Below are positions 49,401 through 60,649 of a stretch of DNA of 64,000 nucleotides, in pieces; position 1 is the stretch's first letter; each line of letters begins with the position of its first letter. The stretch comes from Beroe forskalii (Eukaryota > Ctenophora > Nuda > Beroida > Beroidae), in contig WFMF01000064.1 of NCBI GenBank assembly GCA_011033025.1, positions 186,001-250,000 of the forward strand, in the 5' to 3' direction. The position numbers and the translations under genes were made by a program. The notes below the pieces were generated by a model. That model searched no databases and was not told the origin of the DNA. It worked only from the letters and a program-made list of their open reading frames with translations.

Positions 49401-50228
49401 GACTATGTAACCCTAACCTCGCATAGCTCCATAATATCACCACTGACATTGTAACCCTAACCTCGCATAGTTCCATGATATCACCACTGACATTGTAACC
49501 CTAACCTCGCATAGTTCCATGATATCACCACTGACATTGTAACCCTTACCTCGCATAGCTCCATGATATCACCACTGACTATGTAACCCTAACCTCGCAT
49601 AGCTCCATGATATCACCACTGACATTGTAACCCTAACCTCGCATAGCTCCATGATATCACCACTGACATTGTAACCCTAACCTCGCATAGCTCCATGATA
49701 TCACCACTGACTATGTAACCCTAACCTCGCATAGCTCCATGATATCACCACTGACATTGTAACCCTTACCTCGCATAGTTCCATGATATCACCACTGACA
49801 TTGTAACCCTTACCTCGCAAAGTTCCATAATATCACCACTGACATTGTAACCCTAACCTCGCATAGTTCCATGATATCACCACTGACATTGTAACCCTAA
49901 CCTCGCATAGCTCCATGATATCACCACTGACTATGTAACCCTAACCTCGCATAGCTCCATAATATCACCACTGACATTGTAACCCTAACCTCGCATAGTT
50001 CCATGATATCACCACTGACATTGTAACCCTAACCTCGCATAGTTCCATGATATCACCACTGACTATGTAACCCTAACCTCGCATAGCTCCATGATATCGC
50101 CACTGACATTGTAACCCTAACCTCGCATAGCTCCATGATATCACCACTGACATTGTAACCCTAACCTCGCTTAGCTCCATGATATCACCACTGATTATGT
50201 AATCCCAAACCTCGCATAGTTCCATGAT
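46437..50228 (-). repeat. 44-bp minisatellite, distal block (about 86 copies)
   Basis: On the coding strand the unit is AGTGGTGATATCATGGAGC, then TATGCGAG, then GTTAGGGTTACAATGTC or GTAAGGGTTACAATGTC. A 40-bp variant lacks TGAC. CATTGT and CTATGT forms alternate. Since 44 is not a multiple of 3, the open frames here are artefacts cycling through three readings of the same text. Long stretches of variant order recur, for example around 48540-48700 and 49200-49360, showing higher-order duplication. Confidence 0.95.
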
Positions 50229-50373
50229 TTTCGTACTATACATACTTTGCTTTTGCAGCGTTTTTAGTGCTCTTATCTATAACCGATAAACTGCTATATA
50301 CTGCTAAGTACGACTGCATTACTGTGTGCACATACTACCGTGTATTTTAATACCACACATTGTACACAATACC

Positions 50374-51666
50374 ATGGTTAATCTGAGCAAGGGTCGTCTG
50401 CAAAATGACAGTGAACAGGTCAAAATCATCGTGGGTAAACTTATAGATAAGGCTGATCTATCTATCAGACCCGTCATATCAAGTTTTGACTGTTTTCAGA
50501 CTCGTTCAGTGAATATCCAGCGTATTAATCAGTTCACAGTTGTACTACTTGAAAATTGTGCTGAGTTCCTTGGAATCCCTCTTGCTGACGAAAAAGGCTT
50601 CAAGTTGTTCACCAAACCATCTCTCGTGAGCCGAATCTTTCTTGGTTTAATGGCGCTGATGCCGGCCAAATGCGGGGAATGTGGGGATGGGTATGTGATC
50701 GACATTGAACCCGAGATTTCGCCTTTCTTCAGCTGCTTCAGGTGTTTCAGGGGTGCTCATCATTGTGAAAGGAACAGGGCTCTTCATCAGGCACTCTCAG
50801 TGTTGGACACACCATCGGGTTTTGTGTGGCTCTGTGATGAGTGCCATGGTATTGTGGACCCCATTGATCCCAGGAAACAGAGATCCCGTCACACGTCAGG
50901 GACTCAATCTTCAGTGGAGAGTCAGGCAATGGACCAATCATCTGACATCTCCAACATCGCCCTCTCTGGCAGTGGAGCACTTTCCTCTACTCAGATACCC
51001 CATCGTCCTCCAGATTTCCCCACTCCAGATGAAGCTACCTCTAGCACAGTTCCAGTGGAGCCTCAGCCAGCTGCTCAGGTCTGTCAGAGATACCTGAAAT
51101 GGAACTGCCCGCACGGAATGAGTGGGAAGAAGAAGATCAACGGGCAGATTTGTCCTCTAACTCATCCCAGGATCTGCAATCAGTTTAGAGCGTCTGGATC
51201 TAAAGGGACGAGAGGATGTAAGAAAGGCAAAAACTGTGCTTTCTTCCATCCTGATATCTGCAGTACTTTGTCACAGAGAGGTTCTTGCCCTAAGAAGAAA
51301 TGTAAAGAGTTTCACCCCCGTTCTGCCAACAGGAAAAGTGAAGAGGGACCACGGACTCTCGATCAACCTCGTGACAGGCAAAAGAGTACAGGGCAGGCGA
51401 CCGACTCTAGTGATTTTTTAGGGCTGCGAGACCTGGTCGTAGGGATGGCGGCCAAGTTGGAATCGCTGGAGAAGAAAGTGGAGCAGGGGGCGTCAGTGTC
51501 AGGGTTTCCGACATCCGCTCACCCAGCTACAGCTCCACCTCATCCACAACAACATCCTCCGGTGATGGGCTACCCGGCTCCAGTAACCCACCCCATGATG
51601 CCCATGTCCCTAGGGATGTCCAGGCTGGCGCATCAAAATCCCTTCTCTCATCCCTCCTACTACTGA
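50374..51666 (+). CDS. LINE ORF1 protein, Cys-rich zinc-finger type
   Basis: An intact frame of 430 aa from an ATG in excellent context (ACCATGG); an upstream in-frame extension to 50326 has no ATG. The first third contains a PHD-like pattern (CGECGDGY, CFRCFRGAHHC, WLCDECHG). The middle has three CCCH-type fingers in a row (CQRYLKWNC..H, CNQFRASGS..C..C..H, CSTLSQRGSCPKKKCKEFH). The C terminus is Pro/His-rich after a short coiled-coil-like segment (AAKLESLEKKVEQG). ORF1 proteins of this kind bind element RNA as a chaperone; that role is inferred. The stop overlaps the probable start of ORF2. Confidence 0.8.
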   Translation: MVNLSKGRLQNDSEQVKIIVGKLIDKADLSIRPVISSFDCFQTRSVNIQRINQFTVVLLENCAEFLGIPLADEKGFKLFTKPSLVSRIFLGLMALMPAKCGECGDGYVIDIEPEISPFFSCFRCFRGAHHCERNRALHQALSVLDTPSGFVWLCDECHGIVDPIDPRKQRSRHTSGTQSSVESQAMDQSSDISNIALSGSGALSSTQIPHRPPDFPTPDEATSSTVPVEPQPAAQVCQRYLKWNCPHGMSGKKKINGQICPLTHPRICNQFRASGSKGTRGCKKGKNCAFFHPDICSTLSQRGSCPKKKCKEFHPRSANRKSEEGPRTLDQPRDRQKSTGQATDSSDFLGLRDLVVGMAAKLESLEKKVEQGASVSGFPTSAHPATAPPHPQQHPPVMGYPAPVTHPMMPMSLGMSRLAHQNPFSHPSYY

Positions 51667-54630
51667 ATGCTAGGAGCCTCAACCCGTCTGCTCAGAGTGT
51701 CGGCAGATGGAAGCTCAATGACCTCATTGGGCACGTGGAGGAGAAACGACAGACTGGACAACTGTTTCCCTTCATCGCTATCACCGAATCTTGGCTGAAG
51801 TCATACATCACAGACGCTCAACTCCAGATTCCAGGTTACTGTGTATCGCGAAGTGATCGCGGTAAGAGGAAAGGTGGCGGGGTTTTGCTCTACTCACTAT
51901 CGTCACTTCCTATCTCCGTGTCGGAGACCTTTGACGACGGTACCTGTCAGGCTCTCTGCAATGTTTACCCATCTGCTAAGCTTTTGTAGCAGTAGTCTAC
52001 AGGCCGCCTGATGCGAGTCTTTCCAGTTTCTCTAACCTTCTGGATCACCTCAGGCACACCATTGACACTCTTCCAGGAAGAGATTACGACATCTTCATAA
52101 CAGGTGACTTCAACCTACCGCAGATTGATTGGGAGTCCTTCAGATGCTGAGTGGGGGAACGTCTGAATCGAACTCATCGGCTCAGTGTCTGTTAAATTTC
52201 ATGTCGATTCACCTGCTCAGCCAAATGGTAACTGTACCAACTAGAGGAAACAACATCCTGGACCTGGTACTTTGTAACAACGACCGATTAGTTTCAGATG
52301 TCAAAGCTGAACCAACTGAAATATCGGACCATGATGCAGTCAGCGTTCTACTGTCCTTCACTCCTGGTACTATGGAGGATCACCAGGCTTCATATCTCCG
52401 TGAAATGAACTTTCGGTCTCTGGACTTCAGCAACGCAGATTTCGAGAAACTGAATGGAATGTTCACAGATGTTAATTGGAAGGAAATGCGAGCAACAGGC
52501 ACATTCGAGGAATTCCCTACCAAGCTCAATCAAGCAATTCTTGATGTGTGCCTGAAGAATGTCCCTCGTAAACGACCTCCAACTGGCAAGCCAAAGCTTT
52601 ACAATTCGCTCAGAAGGAAGAAGTCAAAGCTCAAAAGCCGTCTCTCTGCTGCTAAGTGCTCGGGTAACTCGGCTCGAATCAAGCAACTTGAAGATGAGAT
52701 AGGGTTGGTATGCTACGATATCAAGGAGGCTATAGTTAAGCACCTCGATCAAGGTGAGAAACGCGCTGTTGAGAGGATAAAAACCAACCCGAAATATTTC
52801 TACTCCTACGCCAAGTCCTTTTCAAAGGTGAAGCAGAGCATAACGACTCTTCTGAATAGTGACAAGGAACTGGTAATTGACCGGAAGGAACTCGCTAACA
52901 TTCTGCAGCAACAGTTTTGCTCAGTGTTCAGCGATCCAAACTGCCCGGACAAATCTGCCCCTTCCTTCACTGTGCCACCTCTCACCAGCCACGACACTGA
53001 GCTTGTGCTGACGTTGGAGAGCATAGAGGATGCCATAGCCGAGATAAAGCTTGACTCTGCCCCAGGTCCCGATGGATTGCCTGCTGTCCTACTGAAGAAG
53101 TGTGCATCCAGTCTCAGCATCCCGATTCATCTACTTTGGTCTGAGTCCATGTCATCAGGCGTTGTGCCCAGTTTTTACAAGAAAGGGCTTGTCACGCCAC
53201 TTTTCAAGAAAGGCAGCAGGTGTGAAGCGGTTAACTACAGACCTGTTACCCTGACTTCTCATGTCGTCAAAGTTTATGAAAGGGTGATCAGAAAACATAT
53301 GGTGGAACATCTCGAAACCAACAATCTTCTGACTGAAAAACAGCACGGTTTCAGATCTAACAGAAGCTGTCTGACACAAATGCTAGATCACTTTGACGAT
53401 ATATTTGAAGGGTTCACTCGTGGTGAAGACACGGACTCCATCTATCTAGACTACGCTAAGGCATTCGATAAAGTCGACTTGAATCTCCTTATCAAGAAAC
53501 TGAAGAGGTACGGGTTCCATCCAAAGCTCATCCATTGGATCCAGTCCTTCCTACATGATCGTGAGCAAGTTGTAGTTCTTGATGGCGTGCACTCTGATAG
53601 TGCCTTAGTTCTCAGCGGTGTACCTCAAGGAAGTGTTCTAGGACCGCTGCTATTCATCCTCTTCATCAACGATTTGGAACAGGTGGTGCTTTCATCGAAT
53701 GTGAGTTTCTTTGCAGATGGAACGAGAGTCTCCAAGCAGATTGGTTGTTATGATGACTGTAGGCTACTGCAAGATGATTTGTTCAGAATTCTTGACTGGT
53801 CACGTGCCAATAACATGAAACTTCATGAACAAAAGTTCGAGCTACTAAATCACCTCCATAATAAAAGTTCTTCCCTGGAGCTTCCTTTCTTTGCCGAAGC
53901 GTTGCATACAAGGTATCCAATGAGGAAGTGCTTTATCCTGTCGAGAATGTCCGAGACCTCGGTGTACAGGTAGCAAGTGATCTTAGCTGGTCTAGACATA
54001 GCGAGTATGGTAACCAAGGCAAGGAGTACGCTGTCTTGGGTGTTCAGTGTCTTTAAAACTCGCGACAGCTTTGTGATGACCACTATGTACAAGTCACTGG
54101 TTAGAAGTACACTCGAATACTGCTGTCCATTGTGGAACCCAAGCAAGGTGTGTGATATCCAGCTGATTGAAGGAGTCCAAAGGACCTTCACTAGCCGGGT
54201 ATATGGCCTACGTCATCTGAACTACTGGGAGAGACTGAAGAAGCTTAACTTGATGTCACTGCAACGCAGACGGGAAAGGTACATCATTCTGATGATGTGG
54301 AAGATTTTCCATAAAGTTGTTCCTAACTGCTGCAACATCCAGTTCAACATGTCATCAAGGTATGGTGCAGTAGCAGCGATTCCTCCCTTGTTTAGGTCAA
54401 GCTCATTGGCCAATCAGACTCTCCATGACAGATCCTTTGCAGTCTTAGGTCGAAAACTGTGGAACAAAGTACCGAGCACTATTAAAGCAGTCGATAATTT
54501 TGACACGTTTAAATCGTACTTATCGAACTACATTGCTTTGATACCGGACACCCCTCCGGTCGCCGGGTACTGCTGCAACTGGTCTAACTCTCTGGTAGAC
54601 TACTCACCAGCGCGGTGGTCGGAACTCTGA
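51660..54630 (+). pseudogene. LINE ORF2, endonuclease and reverse transcriptase, broken
   Basis: The AP-endonuclease is recognisable as AITESWL, RKGGGVLLY, VVYRPPDAS, ITGDFNLPQIDW and ISDHDAV, but spread over three frames with shifts near 51985 and 52140. The reverse transcriptase (frame 52129-53973) has YRPVTLTSHVVKVYERVI, YLDYAKAFDKVD and GVPQGSVLGPLLF. The catalytic motif near 53710 reads FADG and not FADD, so one catalytic Asp is lost. A third shift near 53965 leads to the C-terminal part (53977-54630) with RSTLEYCCPLWNP and PDTPPVAGY. The element is dead on several counts. Confidence 0.88.
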
Positions 54631-54676
54631 TGACCCTACGACTCAACGAGAACTCAACCAAGTTACCAAGTTAGTT

Positions 54677-57600
54677 ATGATATCGCCACTGAAATTGTAA
54701 CCCTAACCTCGCATAGTTCCATGATATCACCACTGACATTGTAACCCTCACCTCGCATAGTTCCATGATATCACCACTGACATTGTAACCCTCACCTCGC
54801 ATAGTTCCATGATATCACCACTGACATTGTAACCCTTACCTCGCATAGTTCCATGATATCACCTTTGACTATGTAATCCCTAACCTCGCATAGTTCCATG
54901 ATATCGCCACTGACTATGTAATCCCTTACCTCGCATAGCTCCATGATATCACCACTGACTATGTAATCCCTTACCTCGCAAAGTTCCATAATATCACCAC
55001 TGACTATGTAATCCCTTACCTCGCATAGTTCCATGATATCACCACTGACATTGTAACCCTAACCTCGCATAGCTCCATGATATCACCACTGACATTGTAA
55101 CCCTAACCTCGCATAGCTCCATGATATCACCACTGACTATGTAACCCTAACCTCGCATAGCTCCATGATATCACCACTGACTATGTAACCCTAACCTCGC
55201 ATAGTTCCATGATATCACCACTGACTATGTCACCCTAACCTCGCATAGCTCCATGATATCACCACTGACATTGTAACCCTTACCTCGCATAGCTCCATGA
55301 TATCGCCACTGACATTGTAACCCTCACCTCGCATAGCTCCATGATATCACCACTGACATTGTAACCCTAACCTCGCATAGCTCCATGATATCACCACTGA
55401 CATTGTAACCCTAACCTCGCATAGCTCCATGATATCACCACTGACTATGTAACCCTAACCTCGCATAGTTCCATGATATCACCACTGACATTGTAACCCT
55501 AACCTCGCATAGCTCCATGATATCACCACTGACTATGTAACCCTAACCTCGCATAGTTCCATGATATCACCACTGACATTGTAACCCTAACCTCGCATAG
55601 CTCCATGATATCGCCACTATGTAACCCTAACCTCGCATAGTTCCATAATATCACCACTGACTATGTAACCCTAACCTCGCATAGCTCCATAATATCACCA
55701 CTGACATTGTAACCCTAACCTCGCAAAGTTCCATAATATCACCACTGACATTGTAACCCTAACCTCGCATAGTTCCATGATATCACCACTGACATTGTAA
55801 CCCCTAATAGTTCCATGATATCACCACTGACTATGTAACCCTAACCTCGCATAGTTCCATGATATCACCACTGACATTGTAACCCTCACCTCATAGCTCA
55901 GCGATATCACCACTGACATTGTAACCCTCACCTCGCATAGTTCCATGATATCACCACTGACTATGTAATCCCTTACCTCGCAAAGCTCCATGATATCACC
56001 ACTGAAGTACTGACTATGTAACCCTCGCATAGCTCCATGATATCGCCACTATGTAACCCTAACCTCGCATAGCTCCATGATATCACCACTGACATTGTAA
56101 CCCTAACCTCGCATAGTTCCATGATATCACCACTGACTATGTAACCGTAACCTCGCATAGCTCCATGATATCGCCACTGACATTGTAACCCTAACCTCGC
56201 ATAGCTCCATGATATCACCACTGACATTGTAACCCTTACCTCGCATAGTTCCATGATATCACCACTGACATTGTAACCCTTACCTCGCATAGCTCCATGA
56301 TATCACCACTGACATTGTAACCCTAACCTCGCATAGTTCCATGATATCACCACTGACATTGTAACCTTAACCTCGCATAGCTCCATGATATCGCCACTGA
56401 CATTGTAACTATCTCGCATAGCTCCATGATATCGCCACTATGTAACCCTAACCTCGCATAGCTCCATGATATCACCACTGACATTGTAACCCTAACCTCG
56501 CATAGCTCCATGATGTCACCACTGACATTGTAATCCTTACCTCGCATAGCTCCATGATATCACCACTGACATTGTAACCCTAACCTCGCATAGCTCCATG
56601 ATATCACCACTGACATTGTAACCCTAACCTCGCATAGCTCCATGATATCACCACTGACATTGTAACCCTAACCTCGCATAGCTCCATGATATCACCACTG
56701 ACATTGTAACCCTAACCTCGCATAGTTCCATGATATCACTACTGACATTGTAACCCTAACCTCGCATAGTTCCATGATATCACCACTGACATTGTAACCC
56801 TTACCTCGCATAGCTCCATGATATCACCACTGACATTGTAACCCTTACCTCGCATAGCTCCATGATATCGCCACTATGTAACCCTCACCTCGCATAGCTC
56901 CATGATATCACCACTGACATTGTAACCCTTACCTCGCATAGCTCCATGATATCACCACTGACATTGTAACCCTAACCTCGCATAGTTCCATGATATCACC
57001 ACTGACATTGTAACCCTAACCTCGCATAGCTCCATGATATCGCCACTGACATTGTAACTATCTCGCATAGCTCCATGATATCGCCACTATGTAACCCTAA
57101 CCTCGCATGATATCACCACTGACATTGTAACCCTAACCTCGCATAGCTCCATGATATCACCACTGACATTGTAATCCTTACCTCGCATAGCTCCATGATA
57201 TCACCACTGACTATGTAACCCTAACCTCGCATAGTTCCATGATATCGCCACTGACATTGTAACCCTTACCTCGCATAGCTCCATAATATCACCACTGACA
57301 TTGTAACCCTAACCTCGCATAGTTCCATAATATCACCACTGACATCACTACTGACATTTGTAACCCTAACCTCGCATAGCTCCATGATATCACCACTGAC
57401 TATGTAACCCTAACCTCCGCATAGCTCCATGATATCACCACTGACTGTAACCCCACCTCGCGCCAGTTCCATGATATCACCACTGACATTGTAACCCTTA
57501 CCTCGCATAGTTCCATGATATCACCACTGACATTGTAACCCTAACCTCGCATAGTTCCATGATATCACCACTGACATTGTAACCCTAACCTCGCATAGCT

Positions 57601-60600
57601 CCATGATAGCACTCCATTGAACCCCTCACCACTCCATGACCCTACCCACTGACTATGTAAACCTCGCATAGTTCCATGATATCACTGACATTGTAACCCT
57701 AACCTCGCATAGCTCCATGATATCACCACTGACATTGTAACCCCAACCTCGCATATCACCACCGACATTGTAACCCCACTGACTATAACCTCGCATAGTT
57801 CCATGATATCACCACTGACATTGTAACCCTAACCTCGCATAGCTCCATATCACCACTGACATTGTAACCACTGACACCCTAACCTCGCATAGTTCCATGA
57901 TATCACCACTGACATTGTAACCCTTACCTCGCATAGTTCCATGATATCACCACTGACATTGTAACCCTAACCTCGCATAGTTCCATGATATCACCACTGA
58001 CATTGTAACCCTAACCTCGCATAGCTCCATGATATCCACTGACTATGAATCCCATTGTTCCATACCCACTGACATTGTAACCCTAACCTCGCATAGTTCC
58101 ATGATATCACCACTGACATTGTAACCCTAACCTCATAGTTCCATGATATCACCACTGACATTGTAACCCCTAACCTCGCATAGTTCCATGATATCACCAC
58201 TGACATTGTAACCCTAACCTCGCATAGTTCCATGATATCACCACTGACATTGTAACCCTAACCTCGCATAGTTCCATGATATCACTACTGACATTGTAAC
58301 CCTAACCTCGCATAGTTCCATAATATCACCACTGACATTGTAACCCTAACCTCGCATAGTTCCATGATATCAATACTCGATTGTAACCCTAACCTCGCAT
58401 AGCTCCATGATATCACCACTGACATTGTAACCCTAACCTCGCATAGCTCCATGATATCACCACTGACATTGTAACCCTAACCTCGCATAGTTCCATAATA
58501 TCACTAACATTGTAACCCCTAACCTCGCATAGCTCCATGATATCACCGCACGACATTGCCCTAACCTCGCATAGTTCCATGATATCGCCACTGACTATGG
58601 CCCTAACCTCGCATAGCTCCATGATATCACCACTGACTATGTAACCCCTAACCTCGCATAGCTACATGATATCACCACTGACATTGTAACCCTTACCTCG
58701 CATAGTTCCATGATATCACCACTGACATTGTAACCCCTTACCTCGCAAAGTTCCATAATATCACCACTGACATTGTGTAACCCCTAACCTCGCATAGTTC
58801 CATGATATCACCACTGACATTGTAACCCTAACCTCGCATAGCTCCATGATATCACCACTGACTATGTAACCCTAACCTCGCATAGCTCCATGATATCACC
58901 ACTGACATTGTAACCCTTACCTCGCATAGTTCCATGATATCACCACTGACATTGTAACCCTTACCTCGCAAAGTTCCATAATATCACCACTGACATTGTA
59001 ACCCTAACCTCGCATAGTTCCATGATATCACCACTGACATTGTAACCCTAACCTCGCATAGCTCCATGATATCACCACTGACTATGTCACCCTAACCTCG
59101 CATAGCTCCATGATATCACCACTGACATTGTAACCCTAACCTCGCATAGTTCCATGATATCACCACTGACATTGTAACCCTAACCTCGCATAGTTCCATG
59201 ATATCACCACTGACATTGTAACCCTCACCTCGCATAGCTCCATGATATCACCACTGACATTGTAACCCTAACCTCGCATAGCTCCATGATATCACCACTG
59301 ACATTGTAACCCATACTCCATGATATCATACTTCCATGATATAACCACTGACATTATCACCACTGACATTGTAACCCTCGCATAGTTCCATGATATCACC
59401 ACTGACATTGTAACCCTAACCTCGCATAGTTCCATGATATCACCACTGACATTGTAACCCTAACCTCGCATAGCTCCATGATATCACCACTGACTATGTA
59501 ACCCTAACCTCGCATAGCTCCATGATATCACCACTGACATTGTAACCCTTACCTCGCATAGTTCCATGATATCACCACTGACATTGTAACCCTTACCTCG
59601 CAAAGTTCCATAATATCACCACTGACATTGTAACCCTAACCTCGCATAGTTCCATGATATCACCACTGACATTGTAGCCCTAACCTCGCATAGCTCCATG
59701 ATATCACCACTGACTATGTAACCCTAACCTCGCATAGCTCCATAATATCACCACTGACATTGTAACCCTAACCTCGCATAGTTCCATGATATCACCACTG
59801 ACATTGTAACCCTAACCTCGCATAGTTCCATGATATCGCCACTGACATTGTAACCCTAACCTCGCATAGTTCCATGATATCACCACTGACATTGTAACCC
59901 TAACCTCGCATATCACCCTGACTATGTAACCCCTAACCTCTGCCCATGATATCACCACTGACATTGTAACCCTAACCTCGCATAGTTCCATAATATCACC
60001 ACTGACATTGTAACCCTAACCTCGCATAGTTCCATGATATCGCCACTGACATTGTAACCCTAACCTCGCATAGTTCCATGATATCACCACTGACATTGTA
60101 ACCCTCACCTCGCATAGTTCCATGATATCACCACTGACATTGTAACCCTCACCTCGCATAGTTCCATGATATCACCACTGACATTGTAACCCTTACCTCG
60201 CATAGTTCCATGATATCACCACTGACTATGTAATCCCTAACCTCGCATAGTTCCATGATATCGCCACTGACTATGTAATCCCTTACCTCGCATAGCTCCA
60301 TGATATCACCACTGACTATGTAATCCCTTACCTCGCATAGCTCCATGATATCGCCACTATGTAACCCTAACCTCGCATAGTTCCATGATATCACCACTGA
60401 CATTGTAACCCTAACCTCGCATAGTTCCATGATATCACCACTGACATTGTAACCCTAACCTCGCATAGCTCCATGATATCACCACTGACATTGTAACCCT
60501 TACCTCGCATAGCTCCATAATATCACCACTGACTATGTAACCCTAACCTCGCATAGCTCCATGATATCGCCACTGACTATGTAACCCTTACCTCGCATAG

Positions 60601-60649
60601 TTCCACTTCCATGATATCACTACTGAAGTACTGACTATGTAACACTAAC
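54677..60649 (-). repeat. 44-bp minisatellite, proximal block (about 136 copies)
   Basis: Same unit as 46437-50228. It runs without a break into the end of the CDC20 exon at 60650; the last 27 nt of that exon (codons for SGDIMELCE) are the first unit. Blocks recur, for example about 54735-54960 and 60097-60300 share the same rare variants (CTCACCTCGC, TAATCCC). Between about 57350 and 58560 and near 59320 the order is scrambled, with partial units, which could be true rearrangement or assembly noise. Confidence 0.93.

Larger units (their letters stand above)
50229..54676 (+). mobile_element. CR1/Jockey-like LINE inserted in the minisatellite, ATGAT duplication
   Basis: A 4.45-kb element flanked by ATGAT at 50224-50228 and 54677-54681, both inside 44-bp repeat units. 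It lies antisense to CDC20. It has a 5' leader, ORF1, ORF2 (endonuclease and reverse transcriptase) and a 3' tail ACCAAGTT-ACCAAGTT-AGTT, like the 8-bp tail repeats of CR1 elements. It looks full-length or nearly so, but ORF2 is broken, so it is no longer autonomous. Confidence 0.88.
44253..60649 (-). other. Giant CDC20 intron made of two splice-site minisatellites
   Basis: 16.4 kb between exon 60865-60650 (ends TGC GAG, phase 0, donor GTTAGT) and exon 44252-44074 (acceptor CCCCTCAG, phase 0). Both neighbouring exons and their phases fit CDC20, so this is one intron. Its 5' portion is the 44-bp array, its 3' portion the 20-bp array. Only about 65 bp near 46372-46437 and one LINE (50229-54676) are different. 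All other CDC20 introns are under 0.5 kb. Confidence 0.85.

Noticed and set aside
46437-50228. Regular repeats with a constant unit, reminiscent of a CRISPR array
   Set aside because: There are no unique spacers; the whole 44-bp unit repeats. The host is eukaryotic and the array lies in an intron.
46735-60430. Many 60-105-aa minus-strand open frames such as SGDIMELCEVRVTMSVVISW
   Set aside because: These are three frames of one 44-bp unit in turn, with no start context or independent conservation. Only the last copy at 60650-60676 is part of a real exon.
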